DNA of 64,000 nucleotides from Chloracidobacterium thermophilum B (GCF_000226295.1 NC_016025.1:682001-746000), one strand, 5' to 3'. Counted from the first letter of the stretch, positions 7,107-15,894 are shown. Program-made: numbers and translations. The notes: a model not told the origin generated them from the sequence alone.

Positions 7107-9209
7107 CTACGGTAGCATGAGTGCTTCCTGAATGAAGCCATCAATTGCCTCAATATAACGCTGCGGAGCGACCGGGTAGGCTTCCCCGTGGGCGGCCTCT
7201 TCGATGACGAGCCGGCGTTTTGCCGGATGCCGGGCCGCTTGGTACAGCGGTTCGAGCGTCGTTTCCACCGGCATGCGCCGGTCCTGGCGGCCACCAATGA
7301 ACAGTACCGGCACGGTGAGCCGGTGCACAGCGCGTTCAACGTCAAAGTCACCAGGCGCAAATCCCATCCGCCAGGCGGTCGTGTAGGTCAAAACCGGCGC
7401 CAGCGGCCACCGGGGCAGCCCCAGGTAGCGTACGTCATTGGCCACCGCATCCTGAAATGACCGAAAGCTGCTGTCACTGATGACCGCCGCGACTTCCGGG
7501 GTTTCGGCCGCCGCCAGCAGACTCGCGGCAGCTCCCATTGAAACGCCCAACAACACAATGCGGTCGTAGGGCGCACGCTGGCGGACAAACTCCACAGCCG
7601 CCCGTACATCCCGCCGCTCGGTGTAGCCGACGGTCGAAAACTCGCCACGACTCCGCCCGTGGCGGCGTACGTCATAGAGCAACACCCCATAGCCCAACTT
7701 CCACAGGGCCACGCCGCGCTCCAGCGTTTCATACCGGGAGCGGAAAAGCCCGTGGGTGATGACAATCGTGACCGGATGGGTTCGGGCCGGCAGGTACCAT
7801 CCCGTGAGTGGAATCCCGGCCGACTCGAAAGCCACATTCTCATACTGTGCACCGAGCGCCGCTGGTGTATCCGTGCGCCGGCGCTCATCCGGGCGCGTCC
7901 GCGCCTTGGTTACGGCGACACTCACCAGGTAGGGCAGTCCCAGGCCCAGGATGAGCACCCATACCATGACGCGCCGCAGCCCGAGCTGCCAGAGACGCGG
8001 CCGGGGCACGTCCCTGGAGACCCGTTCCACCTGTGGATCGTCGAGGCCGCGCAGGCAGGCCCAGGCCACGACCGTGACGCCAGCGCAGACGGCCGCCACG
8101 GCCAGAAAGCCACCGGCACGGTAGGCAACACCGGCCAGCGCCACCGTGGCCACAATGCCCAGTTGCGAGCAGCCATTGCGCAGGGCAATGAAAGCCGGGC
8201 GTTCGTGCGGGGCGACCAACTCGCTGGTGAGCGCCTGAAGGGGCGCTACGCGCACCGCCGCGCACAGTGCTGCAAACGCCACAGAGACGTAGAGGCCCCA
8301 CGTCCAGGCAAAGGTAGGCACCAGCAGCAGCCCCAACGCCATCCAGCCACTGGCGAGAACAGCCACCCGCCGCTTGCCGTAGCGGTCGGCCAGTTTGCCG
8401 CCCACGGCCCCTCCGATGACCGCCCCAATCCCGGTGAGGCCAAACATCAGCCCGATGCGGAATTCGTCGGCGCGAAAGGCATCCGACAGCCACGTGCCCA
8501 GCAGGGCAGAAAAGGCGACGAGACCACCGGAAACGAAAGCCGCGCTGACGAGCGCCAGCCGGGTCGAACGGGAGCGGTTGGCCATCTGCCACAGGCTTCG
8601 CATGCCTCCGGCTTTTGGCGTCGGGTTGGGCGCAACCGGCAATGGTTCCGAAAGCGGAAACCGGAGCACCAGCGCCCCGGAAAAAGCCGTGGCCAGCGCC
8701 GCAAACCAGAAGGCGGCCGCCCAGCCGAAGCGTCCGACGAGAAAAGCGCCCAGCGGCACGCCAATGACCGGCGCCAGAAAGTAACTCACCGCCACGCCGC
8801 TCATCTGCACCCCACGGGCCGCATAGCTCGAAGTGTTGGCCAACGCGGCAATGGCCAGGGCGGAGACAAGACCGCCGGAAAAGCCAGCCATCATCCGCGC
8901 CAGATAAAACACCCACAGGTTGGGAGACAGGGCAGCCACGACGGATGCCACGATGGACAACAGCGCCGCCAGCGGCAGGCCGCGGATGGGATGCAACGTG
9001 CGGCCGGGCCCGACCAGCCAGAAGGCCGTTGCCGCATTGGCCAGCGAATATACGGCCGCACTCTGGGCTACGGCTGTTTTGGAAGCGCCAATTCCAGATG
9101 CAATGCTTGGGGCAATGGCCCCGATGAGCTGCGAATCCACGAGCGCCGCGAGCATCAGCAGGCACACGGCCCAGTAGGCCACGGTCTCACGGCTTCCGGG
9201 ATGACTCAT
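7107..9209 (-). CDS. MFS transporter fused to an alpha/beta-hydrolase
   Basis: A 700-residue two-part protein. Residues 1 to about 400 are a major facilitator superfamily transporter, with repeated hydrophobic helices and the loop motif GKLADRYGKRRVAVL between halves; it resembles drug or sugar-efflux permeases. A further hydrophobic helix (about 415-440) leads into an alpha/beta-hydrolase with THGLFRSRYETLERG, LLYDVRRHGRSRGEF, the nucleophile elbow LGVSMGAAAS (Ser about 557), an acid in GGRQDRRMP and a histidine in EEAAHGEAY. All triad positions look intact. If the carrier has 12 helices, the extra helix would put the hydrolase outside the cytoplasm. The start at 9209 (MSHPGS) is preferred over a long upstream extension because an MFS N-terminus begins there and a GGAG lies 10 bases before it. 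Confidence 0.85.
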   Translation of the reverse strand: MSHPGSRETVAYWAVCLLMLAALVDSQLIGAIAPSIASGIGASKTAVAQSAAVYSLANAATAFWLVGPGRTLHPIRGLPLAALLSIVASVVAALSPNLWVFYLARMMAGFSGGLVSALAIAALANTSSYAARGVQMSGVAVSYFLAPVIGVPLGAFLVGRFGWAAAFWFAALATAFSGALVLRFPLSEPLPVAPNPTPKAGGMRSLWQMANRSRSTRLALVSAAFVSGGLVAFSALLGTWLSDAFRADEFRIGLMFGLTGIGAVIGGAVGGKLADRYGKRRVAVLASGWMALGLLLVPTFAWTWGLYVSVAFAALCAAVRVAPLQALTSELVAPHERPAFIALRNGCSQLGIVATVALAGVAYRAGGFLAVAAVCAGVTVVAWACLRGLDDPQVERVSRDVPRPRLWQLGLRRVMVWVLILGLGLPYLVSVAVTKARTRPDERRRTDTPAALGAQYENVAFESAGIPLTGWYLPARTHPVTIVITHGLFRSRYETLERGVALWKLGYGVLLYDVRRHGRSRGEFSTVGYTERRDVRAAVEFVRQRAPYDRIVLLGVSMGAAASLLAAAETPEVAAVISDSSFRSFQDAVANDVRYLGLPRWPLAPVLTYTTAWRMGFAPGDFDVERAVHRLTVPVLFIGGRQDRRMPVETTLEPLYQAARHPAKRRLVIEEAAHGEAYPVAPQRYIEAIDGFIQEALMLP

Positions 9210-9520
9210 CAGCACCAGACTCCACAGGTGACAGTCGGCCGCAGCCGTCGGCAGGGTCTCTCTGCCATTGCGCGGCCCGGATGACGCGGGACGATACACC
9301 AACCGGCCGCCAGCCCGGAGCAACGCCCCGCCGGGTAGCCATCCGCCGGCAAAACACCTACGATAGATGCCCTGAATCGGCGTCTTACACCGCATTGCGC
9401 TGGCGCCGACCAACTTCCGCCCTTTCCCGTGGCGGACGGCGCCGGGTCAGAAGACCTACCCGATTTCATCCGGTTGCTCCTGGCGCGATGTTCTGATGTT
9501 CCAACCAAGGAGAATGCCTC
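9210..9520. other. divergent intergenic region, no gene seen
   Basis: About 310 bp between the leftward MFS-hydrolase gene and the rightward cation ATPase. It must hold both promoters, but no convincing -35/-10 pair or palindrome stands out. The AAGGAG ribosome binding site of the ATPase gene lies at its right end, about 9 bases before the ATG at 9521. Confidence 0.5.
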
Positions 9521-12274
9521 ATGCAGCGAGACGACTCGGCCGCCACCAATGCCCTGCCGCCCACTCCGTGGCATGCCCTTTCGGCACAAGACATCTACGC
9601 CCGCCTGCAAACGACTCCCGACGGTCTCACTCCCGACGACGTGGCGGCCCGCCAGCGCCAGTATGGACGGAACCTGCTCCCCACTAAGCCGCCGCCCAAG
9701 CTCTGGCTCGTCATTCTGCACCAATTCACGAATTCGCTCATTTACATTCTGCTCATTGCCGGACTGGTCGCCCTCGCCATCGGCGACTTCAAGGATGCCG
9801 CTTTCATTTTTGGCGTCGTCATCCTCAATGCCATCATTGGAACCTATCAGGAATGGCGGGCTGAACAAAACGCCTACGCCTTGCAGAGCCTGCTCGAAAT
9901 CCGCTCGCGAGTCCGGCGGCGAGGCGAAGTGCTCACCGTTTCGGCCGAAGACCTCGTGCCGGGCGACATCGTGCTGTTTGAATCCGGTGACAAGGTGGCC
10001 GCTGACGTGCGTCTGGTTCAGGTGTCAAACCTGGGCGTGGATGAGGCACTGCTGACAGGCGAATCCATGCCGATCACCAAGTCCGTCGCACCGCTGGCTG
10101 AAACCACACCGGTCAGCGACCGGACGAACATGGTCTTTGCCGGCTCACTGGTCGTGACGGGGCGCGGTATGGGGGTCGTGGTCGAAACCGGCACCCGCAC
10201 GGAAGTCGGCCGCATTGCCCAGTCGCTCATCGAGGTCGCCAGCGCCAAACCGCCGCTGCTCGTGCGCATGGAGCAGTTTTCCCATCAGGTCGGCATCATC
10301 ATTCTGGCCTGCTCCTGTCTGCTCGGCGTGGTGTCGGTGTTGCAGGGTCTGCCTGTCCGGGAGGTGTTTCTCGTCATGGTTGGGCTGGCCGTGGCGGCTA
10401 TTCCAGAGGGGCTGCCGGTGGCGCTCACCGTGGCGCTCTCCATTGCAACGGCGCGAATGGCCAACCGCAAGGTCATTGCGCGGCGCCTGGTGGCCGTGGA
10501 AAGTCTTGGGAGCTGCACGGTCATTGCCAGCGACAAGACCGGCACGCTGACCCTCAACGAGCAGACGGCGCAGGTGATCATCCTGCCGGACGGGCAACGC
10601 TTTGAAGCCACCGGTCAGGGCTACTGCGGGGAAGGTGAAGTCACGCTGGCTGATGGTCGTCCGCTGACCGACGCCCAACGCGAGGTATTGCGCCGCCTGG
10701 GACGGGCGGCCATTCTGTGCAATGAAGGGGCGCTGACACGCACTGCCGAGGGCTGGCGGCACAGTGGCGACGCCATGGACGTGGCCCTGCTGGCTCTGGG
10801 CCACAAACTCGGCCTGACACCCGAAACGGAACGGAAAAACCATCCGCTTCTGGAAGAAATCCCGTTTGAATCCGAACGGCGCTATGCGGCTGTTGCCTAC
10901 CGCAGCGGAAACCAGACTCACGTCGCTGTCAAAGGTGCGGTGGAGGTCGTGGCCGGTTTTTGTCAGACCATGCTGACCGCCAACGGCGAACGCCCGCTGG
11001 ACCTCAACCATGTGGTGCAGCAGTCCGACGCACTGGCGGCCGAAGGCTACCGCGTGCTGGCTATCGCCCACGGCACGGTAGCCCCGGCAGGCGATACACT
11101 GCCCGACCTGACGCAGGTCAAAGGACTCACCCTCGTTGGACTCGTGGGCTTCATTGACCCGCTGCGCCCGGAGGTCAAAGCCGCCGTTGCCCAGGCGCGG
11201 CGCGCCGGCGTCAAGGTGCTGATGATTACTGGCGATCATCCACTGACCGCGCTGGCCATTGCCCGTGACCTGGGACTGGCGCAAAGCAAGGAGGAGACCG
11301 TTGCCGGAAAGGAACTGGCCGGACTGACCGGCGAACAACTCCGGCAATGGCTCGATGCCCATCCGCAGGTGCGGGTGTTTGCCCGGGTTACGCCGGACCA
11401 GAAGCTGGCCATTGTGGATGCGCTCGTGGCACGTGGTGAAGTCGTCGCCGTGACTGGTGATGGCGTCAACGACGCTCCGGCGCTCAACCGGGCCAACATT
11501 GGCGTGGCGATGGGTTCCGGCACGGACGTGGCCAAGGAAGCAGCGCAGATCATCATCACCGACGACAACTTTGCCTCGATTGTGGCCGGCATCGAGGAAG
11601 GGCGTTACGCCTACGCCAACATCCGCAAAGTCACCTGGTTTCTCATTTCGACCGGCGCGGCTTCGCTCATTCTCATCGGCGGCACGGTCGCCCTGGCACT
11701 GCCTATGCCGCTGTCGGCCGTGCAGTGGTTGTGGCTCAACCTGGTGACGAACGGCATTCAGGATGTGGCGCTGGCATTCGAGGCCGGCGAGGAGGGTGCG
11801 ATGCGGCAGCCGCCACGCGACCCGAAAGAGGGCATCTTCGACCGGCGCATGATCACCCACGTGCTGCTCGGCGGCATAACCATGGCCGTGCTGTGCTTTG
11901 GGCTGTGGGTGTACCTGATGAACAGCGGTGTGGAAGTCAACTCGGCGCGCAACATTCTGCTGGCATTCTTTGTGCTGATTCAGTTTTTCTACGTGCTTAC
12001 CTGCCGGTCGGAAACGGCATCGGCCTTCAGCATTTCCTGGCGACGTAACCCGGTACTCATTGGCGGGGCGCTCACGGCGCTCAGCGTTCACATCCTTTCG
12101 ATGAACTGGTCGGTGATGCAGTCGGTCCTGCGCCTTGAACCCTTGTCTCTGGACAAGTGGTTTGGACTGGCGGCACTGGCAACCATCGTGTTCATCGTGA
12201 TGGAGACCTACAAACGCTGGCAGCGGATGAGTCAGGAGCGCACCCTGACCCAGGAAACCCCAACCACGGCCTGA
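9521..12274 (+). CDS. P2-type cation-transporting ATPase
   Basis: A 917-residue P-type ATPase with all family parts in order. The N-terminal cation-ATPase region (about 18-80) contains GLTPDDVAARQRQYG. The actuator domain carries the LTGES loop (DEALLTGESMPITK). Helix M4 has AIPEGLPVALT (Pro about 295), the P2 calcium/sodium-type metal site. The phosphorylation motif DKTGTLT has Asp near 338. The hinge TGDGVNDAPAL is near 645, and a C-terminal six-helix region follows. It most resembles SERCA-type (P2A) Ca2+ or broad cation pumps of the inner membrane; the ion is not certain. An AAGGAG element 9 bases before the ATG supports the start. It ends convergently with bchU across a palindromic-repeat spacer. 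Confidence 0.92.
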   Translation: MQRDDSAATNALPPTPWHALSAQDIYARLQTTPDGLTPDDVAARQRQYGRNLLPTKPPPKLWLVILHQFTNSLIYILLIAGLVALAIGDFKDAAFIFGVVILNAIIGTYQEWRAEQNAYALQSLLEIRSRVRRRGEVLTVSAEDLVPGDIVLFESGDKVAADVRLVQVSNLGVDEALLTGESMPITKSVAPLAETTPVSDRTNMVFAGSLVVTGRGMGVVVETGTRTEVGRIAQSLIEVASAKPPLLVRMEQFSHQVGIIILACSCLLGVVSVLQGLPVREVFLVMVGLAVAAIPEGLPVALTVALSIATARMANRKVIARRLVAVESLGSCTVIASDKTGTLTLNEQTAQVIILPDGQRFEATGQGYCGEGEVTLADGRPLTDAQREVLRRLGRAAILCNEGALTRTAEGWRHSGDAMDVALLALGHKLGLTPETERKNHPLLEEIPFESERRYAAVAYRSGNQTHVAVKGAVEVVAGFCQTMLTANGERPLDLNHVVQQSDALAAEGYRVLAIAHGTVAPAGDTLPDLTQVKGLTLVGLVGFIDPLRPEVKAAVAQARRAGVKVLMITGDHPLTALAIARDLGLAQSKEETVAGKELAGLTGEQLRQWLDAHPQVRVFARVTPDQKLAIVDALVARGEVVAVTGDGVNDAPALNRANIGVAMGSGTDVAKEAAQIIITDDNFASIVAGIEEGRYAYANIRKVTWFLISTGAASLILIGGTVALALPMPLSAVQWLWLNLVTNGIQDVALAFEAGEEGAMRQPPRDPKEGIFDRRMITHVLLGGITMAVLCFGLWVYLMNSGVEVNSARNILLAFFVLIQFFYVLTCRSETASAFSISWRRNPVLIGGALTALSVHILSMNWSVMQSVLRLEPLSLDKWFGLAALATIVFIVMETYKRWQRMSQERTLTQETPTTA

Positions 12275-12297
12275 ATCCACCGAACACAATTGACGTG

Positions 12298-12470
12298 GGG
12301 GCAGGTTCCCAAACCTGCCCCTGCGCTAAACCTGCGGCAAACCGGCCCTGTTCCTGAACCTGCCCCACCGTGGTGCTCCATCATAAGGGCGACTTATGTA
12401 TGTGGATGCATAGAGGCAGGTTATGTGGGAGCAGTCGTGTAGGGGCAGGTTTTGAACCTGTCCCTACACG
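12298..12470. repeat. REP-like palindromic repeat cluster between convergent genes
   Basis: The unit GGGGCAGGTT and its reverse complement occur six times, with slight variation, in this spacer. Two pairs form hairpins: 12298-12321 (10-bp stem, 4-base loop) and 12436-12470 (16-bp stem with one G.T-type mismatch, 3-base loop). Single half-units lie near 12357-12366 and 12413-12422. The second hairpin is about 40 bp past the bchU stop and could end either transcript, but no T-run follows on either strand. Confidence 0.75.
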
Positions 12471-12512
12471 GGTTAGGGCCATGGGTTGAGGCGGTTTGTG
12501 TATCGGCGCACA

Positions 12513-13583
12513 TCACCCCTTGCGCGCCTGATAGAGCACATGACCGTGGCGCGCGACCTTCCGGGCGTCCACAAAGCCAAGCTGCCCGAACACATCGAAG
12601 TATTCATCCTGCCGCTTGAAGGTCATCATCGCTGGATCAACCCCCACGCTGGTCAGAAAGTGCGCCAGATAGTCGTAGTTGGCCAAGCCACGTTCGTCGC
12701 GCAGCAGCATGTCAGCCACGATGACGCGCCCACCCGACGGCAGCGCCGCCTGCGCTTTCCCCAGCAGCATGGCGCACACCTGGGCGTTGAAGGGATAGAG
12801 AATGCGGGCAAACAGTACGGCGTCGCAGGCCGGGTACGGATCGCGGTACATATCCAGGGCCACCGGCACAATGCGGTCAGACAATCCGTGCGCGGCCACG
12901 TTGTCCCGCACAATTTCCAGCGCCGACGGCAGGTTGACCAGCGTGATGCGTTCGATAGACGGAAACCGCTTGGCCAGAGCAATCGCAATGTCGCCATTGC
13001 CGCCGCCGACATCGAGCAGATGCGTGACGCCTTCGAGATCGGCTTCCTCCACGAGCAGGTTGCGGACGAAATGGTTGTTGCTGCGGTGGATTTCCTCGTA
13101 AAACGCGCTGTCTTCGCGGGTTCTGGGCGGCCAGGGCGTCAGCGCCGTGAAGTCCATCTCGCCCCGGATGACCTTGGCCAGATGCAGGTGATACCGCTCC
13201 ATAATCGTGACGGCGTAGCGCACAAAAGGCTCCATGGTCAGGTTTTCGTTGGCCGGATTGGGCGGCAGGAAAAACTGGCGGGCAAAGGGCGTCAGCGCCA
13301 GCCGGCCTTCGGCATCCCTAGTGAGCAACTCCATTTCCACAAGCATGTCCGTAAACTTGACCAACCGGTTGAGACGGCTTCCGGTGGCGGTTGCCAGCGC
13401 CTCGACCGACTGGGGCTGCTCAGCCAGATGACCAAACAGACCAAGCTCATAGGCGGCCTTGAGGACGAACATATCCACCGTGCCACGGTAAGTCATATCG
13501 CACGCACGCAAATACTGCTCATAGAGCGCATCATCACGCACATCGGCCGGGTGTTCGGCGGCCGCTGGAACCGGACTTGACAT
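12513..13583 (-). CDS. bchU: bacteriochlorophyllide C-20 methyltransferase BchU
   Basis: A 356-residue SAM-dependent O-methyltransferase-fold protein. An N-terminal helical dimerisation domain (about 18-110) precedes a Rossmann domain with the SAM-binding motif LLDVGGGNGDIA (about 189-200). Several segments closely match green sulfur bacterial BchU as I recall it: WPPRTREDSAFYEEIHRSN (151-169), VLFARILYPFNAQ (256-268) and YDYLAHFL (303-310). Tyr263 and His308 correspond to the residues proposed to act near the C-20 carbon of the chlorin. Known reaction: methylation at C-20 of bacteriochlorophyllide d, giving bacteriochlorophyll c for chlorosomes. An AAGGAG lies 7 bases before the ATG at 13583. 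It diverges from a 35-codon membrane-peptide gene. Confidence 0.9.
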   Translation of the reverse strand: MSSPVPAAAEHPADVRDDALYEQYLRACDMTYRGTVDMFVLKAAYELGLFGHLAEQPQSVEALATATGSRLNRLVKFTDMLVEMELLTRDAEGRLALTPFARQFFLPPNPANENLTMEPFVRYAVTIMERYHLHLAKVIRGEMDFTALTPWPPRTREDSAFYEEIHRSNNHFVRNLLVEEADLEGVTHLLDVGGGNGDIAIALAKRFPSIERITLVNLPSALEIVRDNVAAHGLSDRIVPVALDMYRDPYPACDAVLFARILYPFNAQVCAMLLGKAQAALPSGGRVIVADMLLRDERGLANYDYLAHFLTSVGVDPAMMTFKRQDEYFDVFGQLGFVDARKVARHGHVLYQARKG

Positions 13584-13641
13584 AGGGAACTCCTTTGCCG
13601 GGCGACAGCCTGCCAGCCCGAAGATGATGGTGAGTGAAATC

Positions 13642-13706
13642 CTTATCCAACGTACAAAAACCGACGCTGATGCGCTATGTTGGTTTTGTAAGCTGGAACG
13701 TATAAG
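13642..13706. promoter_or_regulatory. symmetrical divergent regulatory region of bchU and the small membrane-peptide gene
   Basis: Within the 165-bp gap between the two divergent starts there is an imperfect inverted repeat. The left arm at 13642-13665 reads CTTATCCAACGTACAAAAAC plus CGAC. The right arm at 13679-13706 is its reverse complement apart from a five-base insertion and a few changes. Each arm ends outwards in a -10-like element, TATAAG on the plus strand (13701-13706) and GATAAG on the minus strand. I see no good -35 hexamer, which suggests activator-dependent or shared control. Co-regulation of the two genes is an inference. Confidence 0.5.
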
Positions 13707-13748
13707 CGTGTTCCCCGCTCGAAACGTATCCAGAGGAGGGTCACTGCC

Positions 13749-13856
13749 ATGACGGCCATTCTGCTTGCCTGCCTGTTCGTCCTGGGTGGTTATGCCGCGT
13801 TGTGGGGCATCATCAAGTTTGTCGTTGCCAACACCAAGGACATTGCTGCCAACTAG
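13749..13856 (+). CDS. 35-residue single-span membrane peptide, divergent from bchU
   Basis: A complete short gene: ATG at 13749, TAG at 13854-13856. A near-ideal GAGGAGGG ribosome binding site lies about 9 bases upstream, and a strong intrinsic terminator starts 92 bases after the stop. The product is almost entirely one hydrophobic helix (about residues 3-28, containing LLACLFVLGGYAALWGIIKF) followed by a short polar C-terminus, NTKDIAAN. I do not recognise the family. The size, single span and position beside bchU fit a low-mass subunit of a photosynthetic or respiratory membrane complex. Such tiny subunits have been reported in homodimeric type-I reaction centres of chloracidobacteria, but identity with any of them is not established here. 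It is easily missed by automated annotation because of its length. Confidence 0.75.
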   Translation: MTAILLACLFVLGGYAALWGIIKFVVANTKDIAAN

Positions 13857-13948
13857 GCGACCAACCAACGGAAAATAAACGGCCAATAACGACACGGGAA
13901 AACCCGGTTCCCGCCGCTGGAAGGCAGCGCGTTGCCGGGGATACTTTT

Positions 13949-14003
13949 CGCACCCGCCCTGGGAGGTTGGCCTCCCAAGGCGGGTGCGTTTGTCTTTTGT
14001 TTC
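13949..14003 (+). terminator. strong intrinsic terminator of the small membrane-peptide gene
   Basis: An 18-bp stem with one mismatch (left arm 13949-13966, right arm 13971-13988) closes on a TTGG loop. It is followed on the plus strand by TTTGTCTTTTGTTT. The opposite strand has no T-run, so it serves rightward transcription, which fits the 35-codon gene upstream as a one-gene transcript. Confidence 0.85.
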
Positions 14004-14436
14004 AGGATTTCAAGGCAGCACGTAGCACGCCATGTTTTGCCCGGATTACGGAAAGTACTGGTAGTGGCCCCATCACCCGCCAGGCAAACAGCACATCTTC
14101 CAGACTTGCGCAGACATGCGCTGGTGCCAATGTTGTGAACGATGAGCGTGTCACCCGCAACCTCATCCACAGCCAGCCCAAACCACCGGCGACAGCGGAC
14201 GTTCCAAAGTCGCTGGCGTGCCCGCCTGCCCCCCTACGGGTTGCCAGACTTCGGGACAGCAGGCAACAGCCCACAGCACCAGAATGACCGGAAGGGCAAC
14301 CGGCCTGGCTTGTGCCCCTCACACCGGAACGTCCTGCCTCCCAGCAGCCTGCGCTGACCAGCACTTTCGGCAGGAAACCGGTGCTGATGCCACCTGAGTG
14401 GGCATCCCATACGCACTGGGACAACTGTGGTGTGGT
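14004..14436. other. 433-bp region with no supportable gene
   Basis: This lies between the terminator and the end of the MoeZ-like gene. Frames on both strands are open for up to about 140 codons, but their products are of unusual composition and match no family I know. No repeat or promoter stands out. It is the downstream region of the leftward sulfur operon. Confidence 0.45.
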
Positions 14437-15888
14437 TCAGTATTTTGGCACGCTGGGGTCAACGTCATTCGACCAGGCCGTGATACCGCCGGCCAAGTTG
14501 ATGAGTTCCCCCGGAAAACCTGCATTTTTCAGTGCCTGGATGGCGCGGGCGCTGCGTCCACCCATCTTGCAGTGGACAATCGTCGTGCGTGTTGGGTCAA
14601 TCTCATCCCGGCGGGCGACGATTTCCCCCAACGGAATGAGCTTGCTGTTTGGCAGGCGGGCAATTTCGTACTCGTGCGGCTCGCGGACATCAATGATCTG
14701 CAAGTCTTCACCCAGATCGAGACGGCGTTTGAGTTCCACCGCAGTGATTTCTTCCATGGCCGGTTTCTCCGTCGAAGCTGGCGGCTTGAGACCGCAAAAT
14801 TGCTCGTAGTCAATAAGTTCCCGAATCGTCGGGTGGTCGCTGCACAGCGCGCACTGCGGATGTTTGCGCAGTTTGAGTTCACGGAATTTCATCCGCCAGG
14901 CGTCAAAGAGCAGCAGCCGCCCCAGCAGCACGCCTTCAGCGCCGAGAATCAGCTTGATGGTTTCATTGGCCTGAATGGCACCGACAATGCCCGGCAGCAC
15001 ACCCAACACCCCCCCTTCAGCGCAGGACGGCACGAGTCCGGGCGGCGGCGGTTCAGGATACAGGCAGCGGTAGCACGGGCCACGCGATCCCCAGAAGACA
15101 CTCGCCTGCCCCTCGAAGCGGAAAATCGAACCATAGACGTTGGGCTTGTCGAGCAGCACGCAGGCGTCATTGACCAGGTAGCGGGTGGGAAAGTTGTCCG
15201 TGCCGTCCACGACGATGTCGTACTCGCGGATGATGTCCAGTGCGTTGCGGCTCGTCAGGCGGGTTTCGTGGATTTCGAGTTTGACGTTGGGATTGATGTC
15301 CTGAAGCCGGTCGCGCGCCGAAGCCACCTTCGGACGGCCGATGTCCTTCGTGCCGTGAATGATCTGCCGTTGCAGGTTCGAGGCATCCACCACGTCAAAA
15401 TCCACAATGCCCAGCGTCCCGACCCCGGCCGCCGCCAGATACATCCCCAACGGCGCGCCCAGCCCTCCCGTCCCCACCATCAGAACGCGCGCCTGCTTGA
15501 GCTTGCGCTGGCCTTCCAACCCGACTTCGGGCAGGATGAGATGGCGCCCATAGCGGGTGTATTCCTCCGGGGTCAGTTCAGGCAGCGGACGCCCGGCCGT
15601 ATCACCATCCGGTGCGCCCCCGGCAATCGAAGGCACAATCATCAGCGTGTCGCCGTCCTGCACCGGCGTGTCCGCCCCCTGGAGCGCGCGGATGTCCTCA
15701 TCGCCCACGTAAACGTTGACAAAGCTGCGTACGGCACCCTGCTCGTCAAAGAGGTGCTTTTTGAGTTCGGGATGCGCGTTGCCCAGCGCCAGCAGGGCCT
15801 CGCCAGCTGTTGCGGCCGTCACTTCAATCTCCGCTTTGCCACCGGCAAAGCCACGTAACGCCGTTGGTATCAACACAGTGACAGGCAT
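14437..15888 (-). CDS. CysO/MoaD-MoeZ-rhodanese triple fusion (sulfur-carrier activating enzyme)
   Basis: A 483-residue three-domain protein. Residues 1-91 are a ThiS/MoaD/CysO ubiquitin-like carrier ending in MIVPSIAGG (Gly90-Gly91). About 105-350 is a MoeB/ThiF E1-like adenylating domain with the nucleotide loop GTGGLGAPLG (139-148), QRQIIHG, VVDGTDNFPTR, and the zinc pairs CYRC (272-275) and CALC (346-349). About 378-480 is a rhodanese with active Cys440 in HCKMGGRSARA. In the known Mycobacterium system, separate CysO is adenylated and thiocarboxylated by MoeZ, then used by CysM. Here the carrier is fused to its activator and its Gly-Gly is internal, which is unusual. It is the last gene of the prx-cysM-mec operon, 6 bp after the protease gene. 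Confidence 0.9.
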   Translation of the reverse strand: MPVTVLIPTALRGFAGGKAEIEVTAATAGEALLALGNAHPELKKHLFDEQGAVRSFVNVYVGDEDIRALQGADTPVQDGDTLMIVPSIAGGAPDGDTAGRPLPELTPEEYTRYGRHLILPEVGLEGQRKLKQARVLMVGTGGLGAPLGMYLAAAGVGTLGIVDFDVVDASNLQRQIIHGTKDIGRPKVASARDRLQDINPNVKLEIHETRLTSRNALDIIREYDIVVDGTDNFPTRYLVNDACVLLDKPNVYGSIFRFEGQASVFWGSRGPCYRCLYPEPPPPGLVPSCAEGGVLGVLPGIVGAIQANETIKLILGAEGVLLGRLLLFDAWRMKFRELKLRKHPQCALCSDHPTIRELIDYEQFCGLKPPASTEKPAMEEITAVELKRRLDLGEDLQIIDVREPHEYEIARLPNSKLIPLGEIVARRDEIDPTRTTIVHCKMGGRSARAIQALKNAGFPGELINLAGGITAWSNDVDPSVPKY

Positions 15889-15894
15889 GGTATG

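Noticed and set aside
7659-9284. Long rightward frame opposite the MFS-hydrolase gene
   Set aside because: The product is Gln/Arg/His-rich with no family resemblance, whereas the leftward frame encodes a recognisable transporter and hydrolase.
10145-12289. 714-codon leftward frame opposite the P-type ATPase
   Set aside because: Antisense to a fully motif-bearing ATPase; composition is that of a shadow frame.
14004-14436. Frames of up to about 140 codons on both strands between the terminator and the MoeZ-like gene
   Set aside because: No ribosome binding site, odd composition, and no recognisable domain; treated as non-coding.
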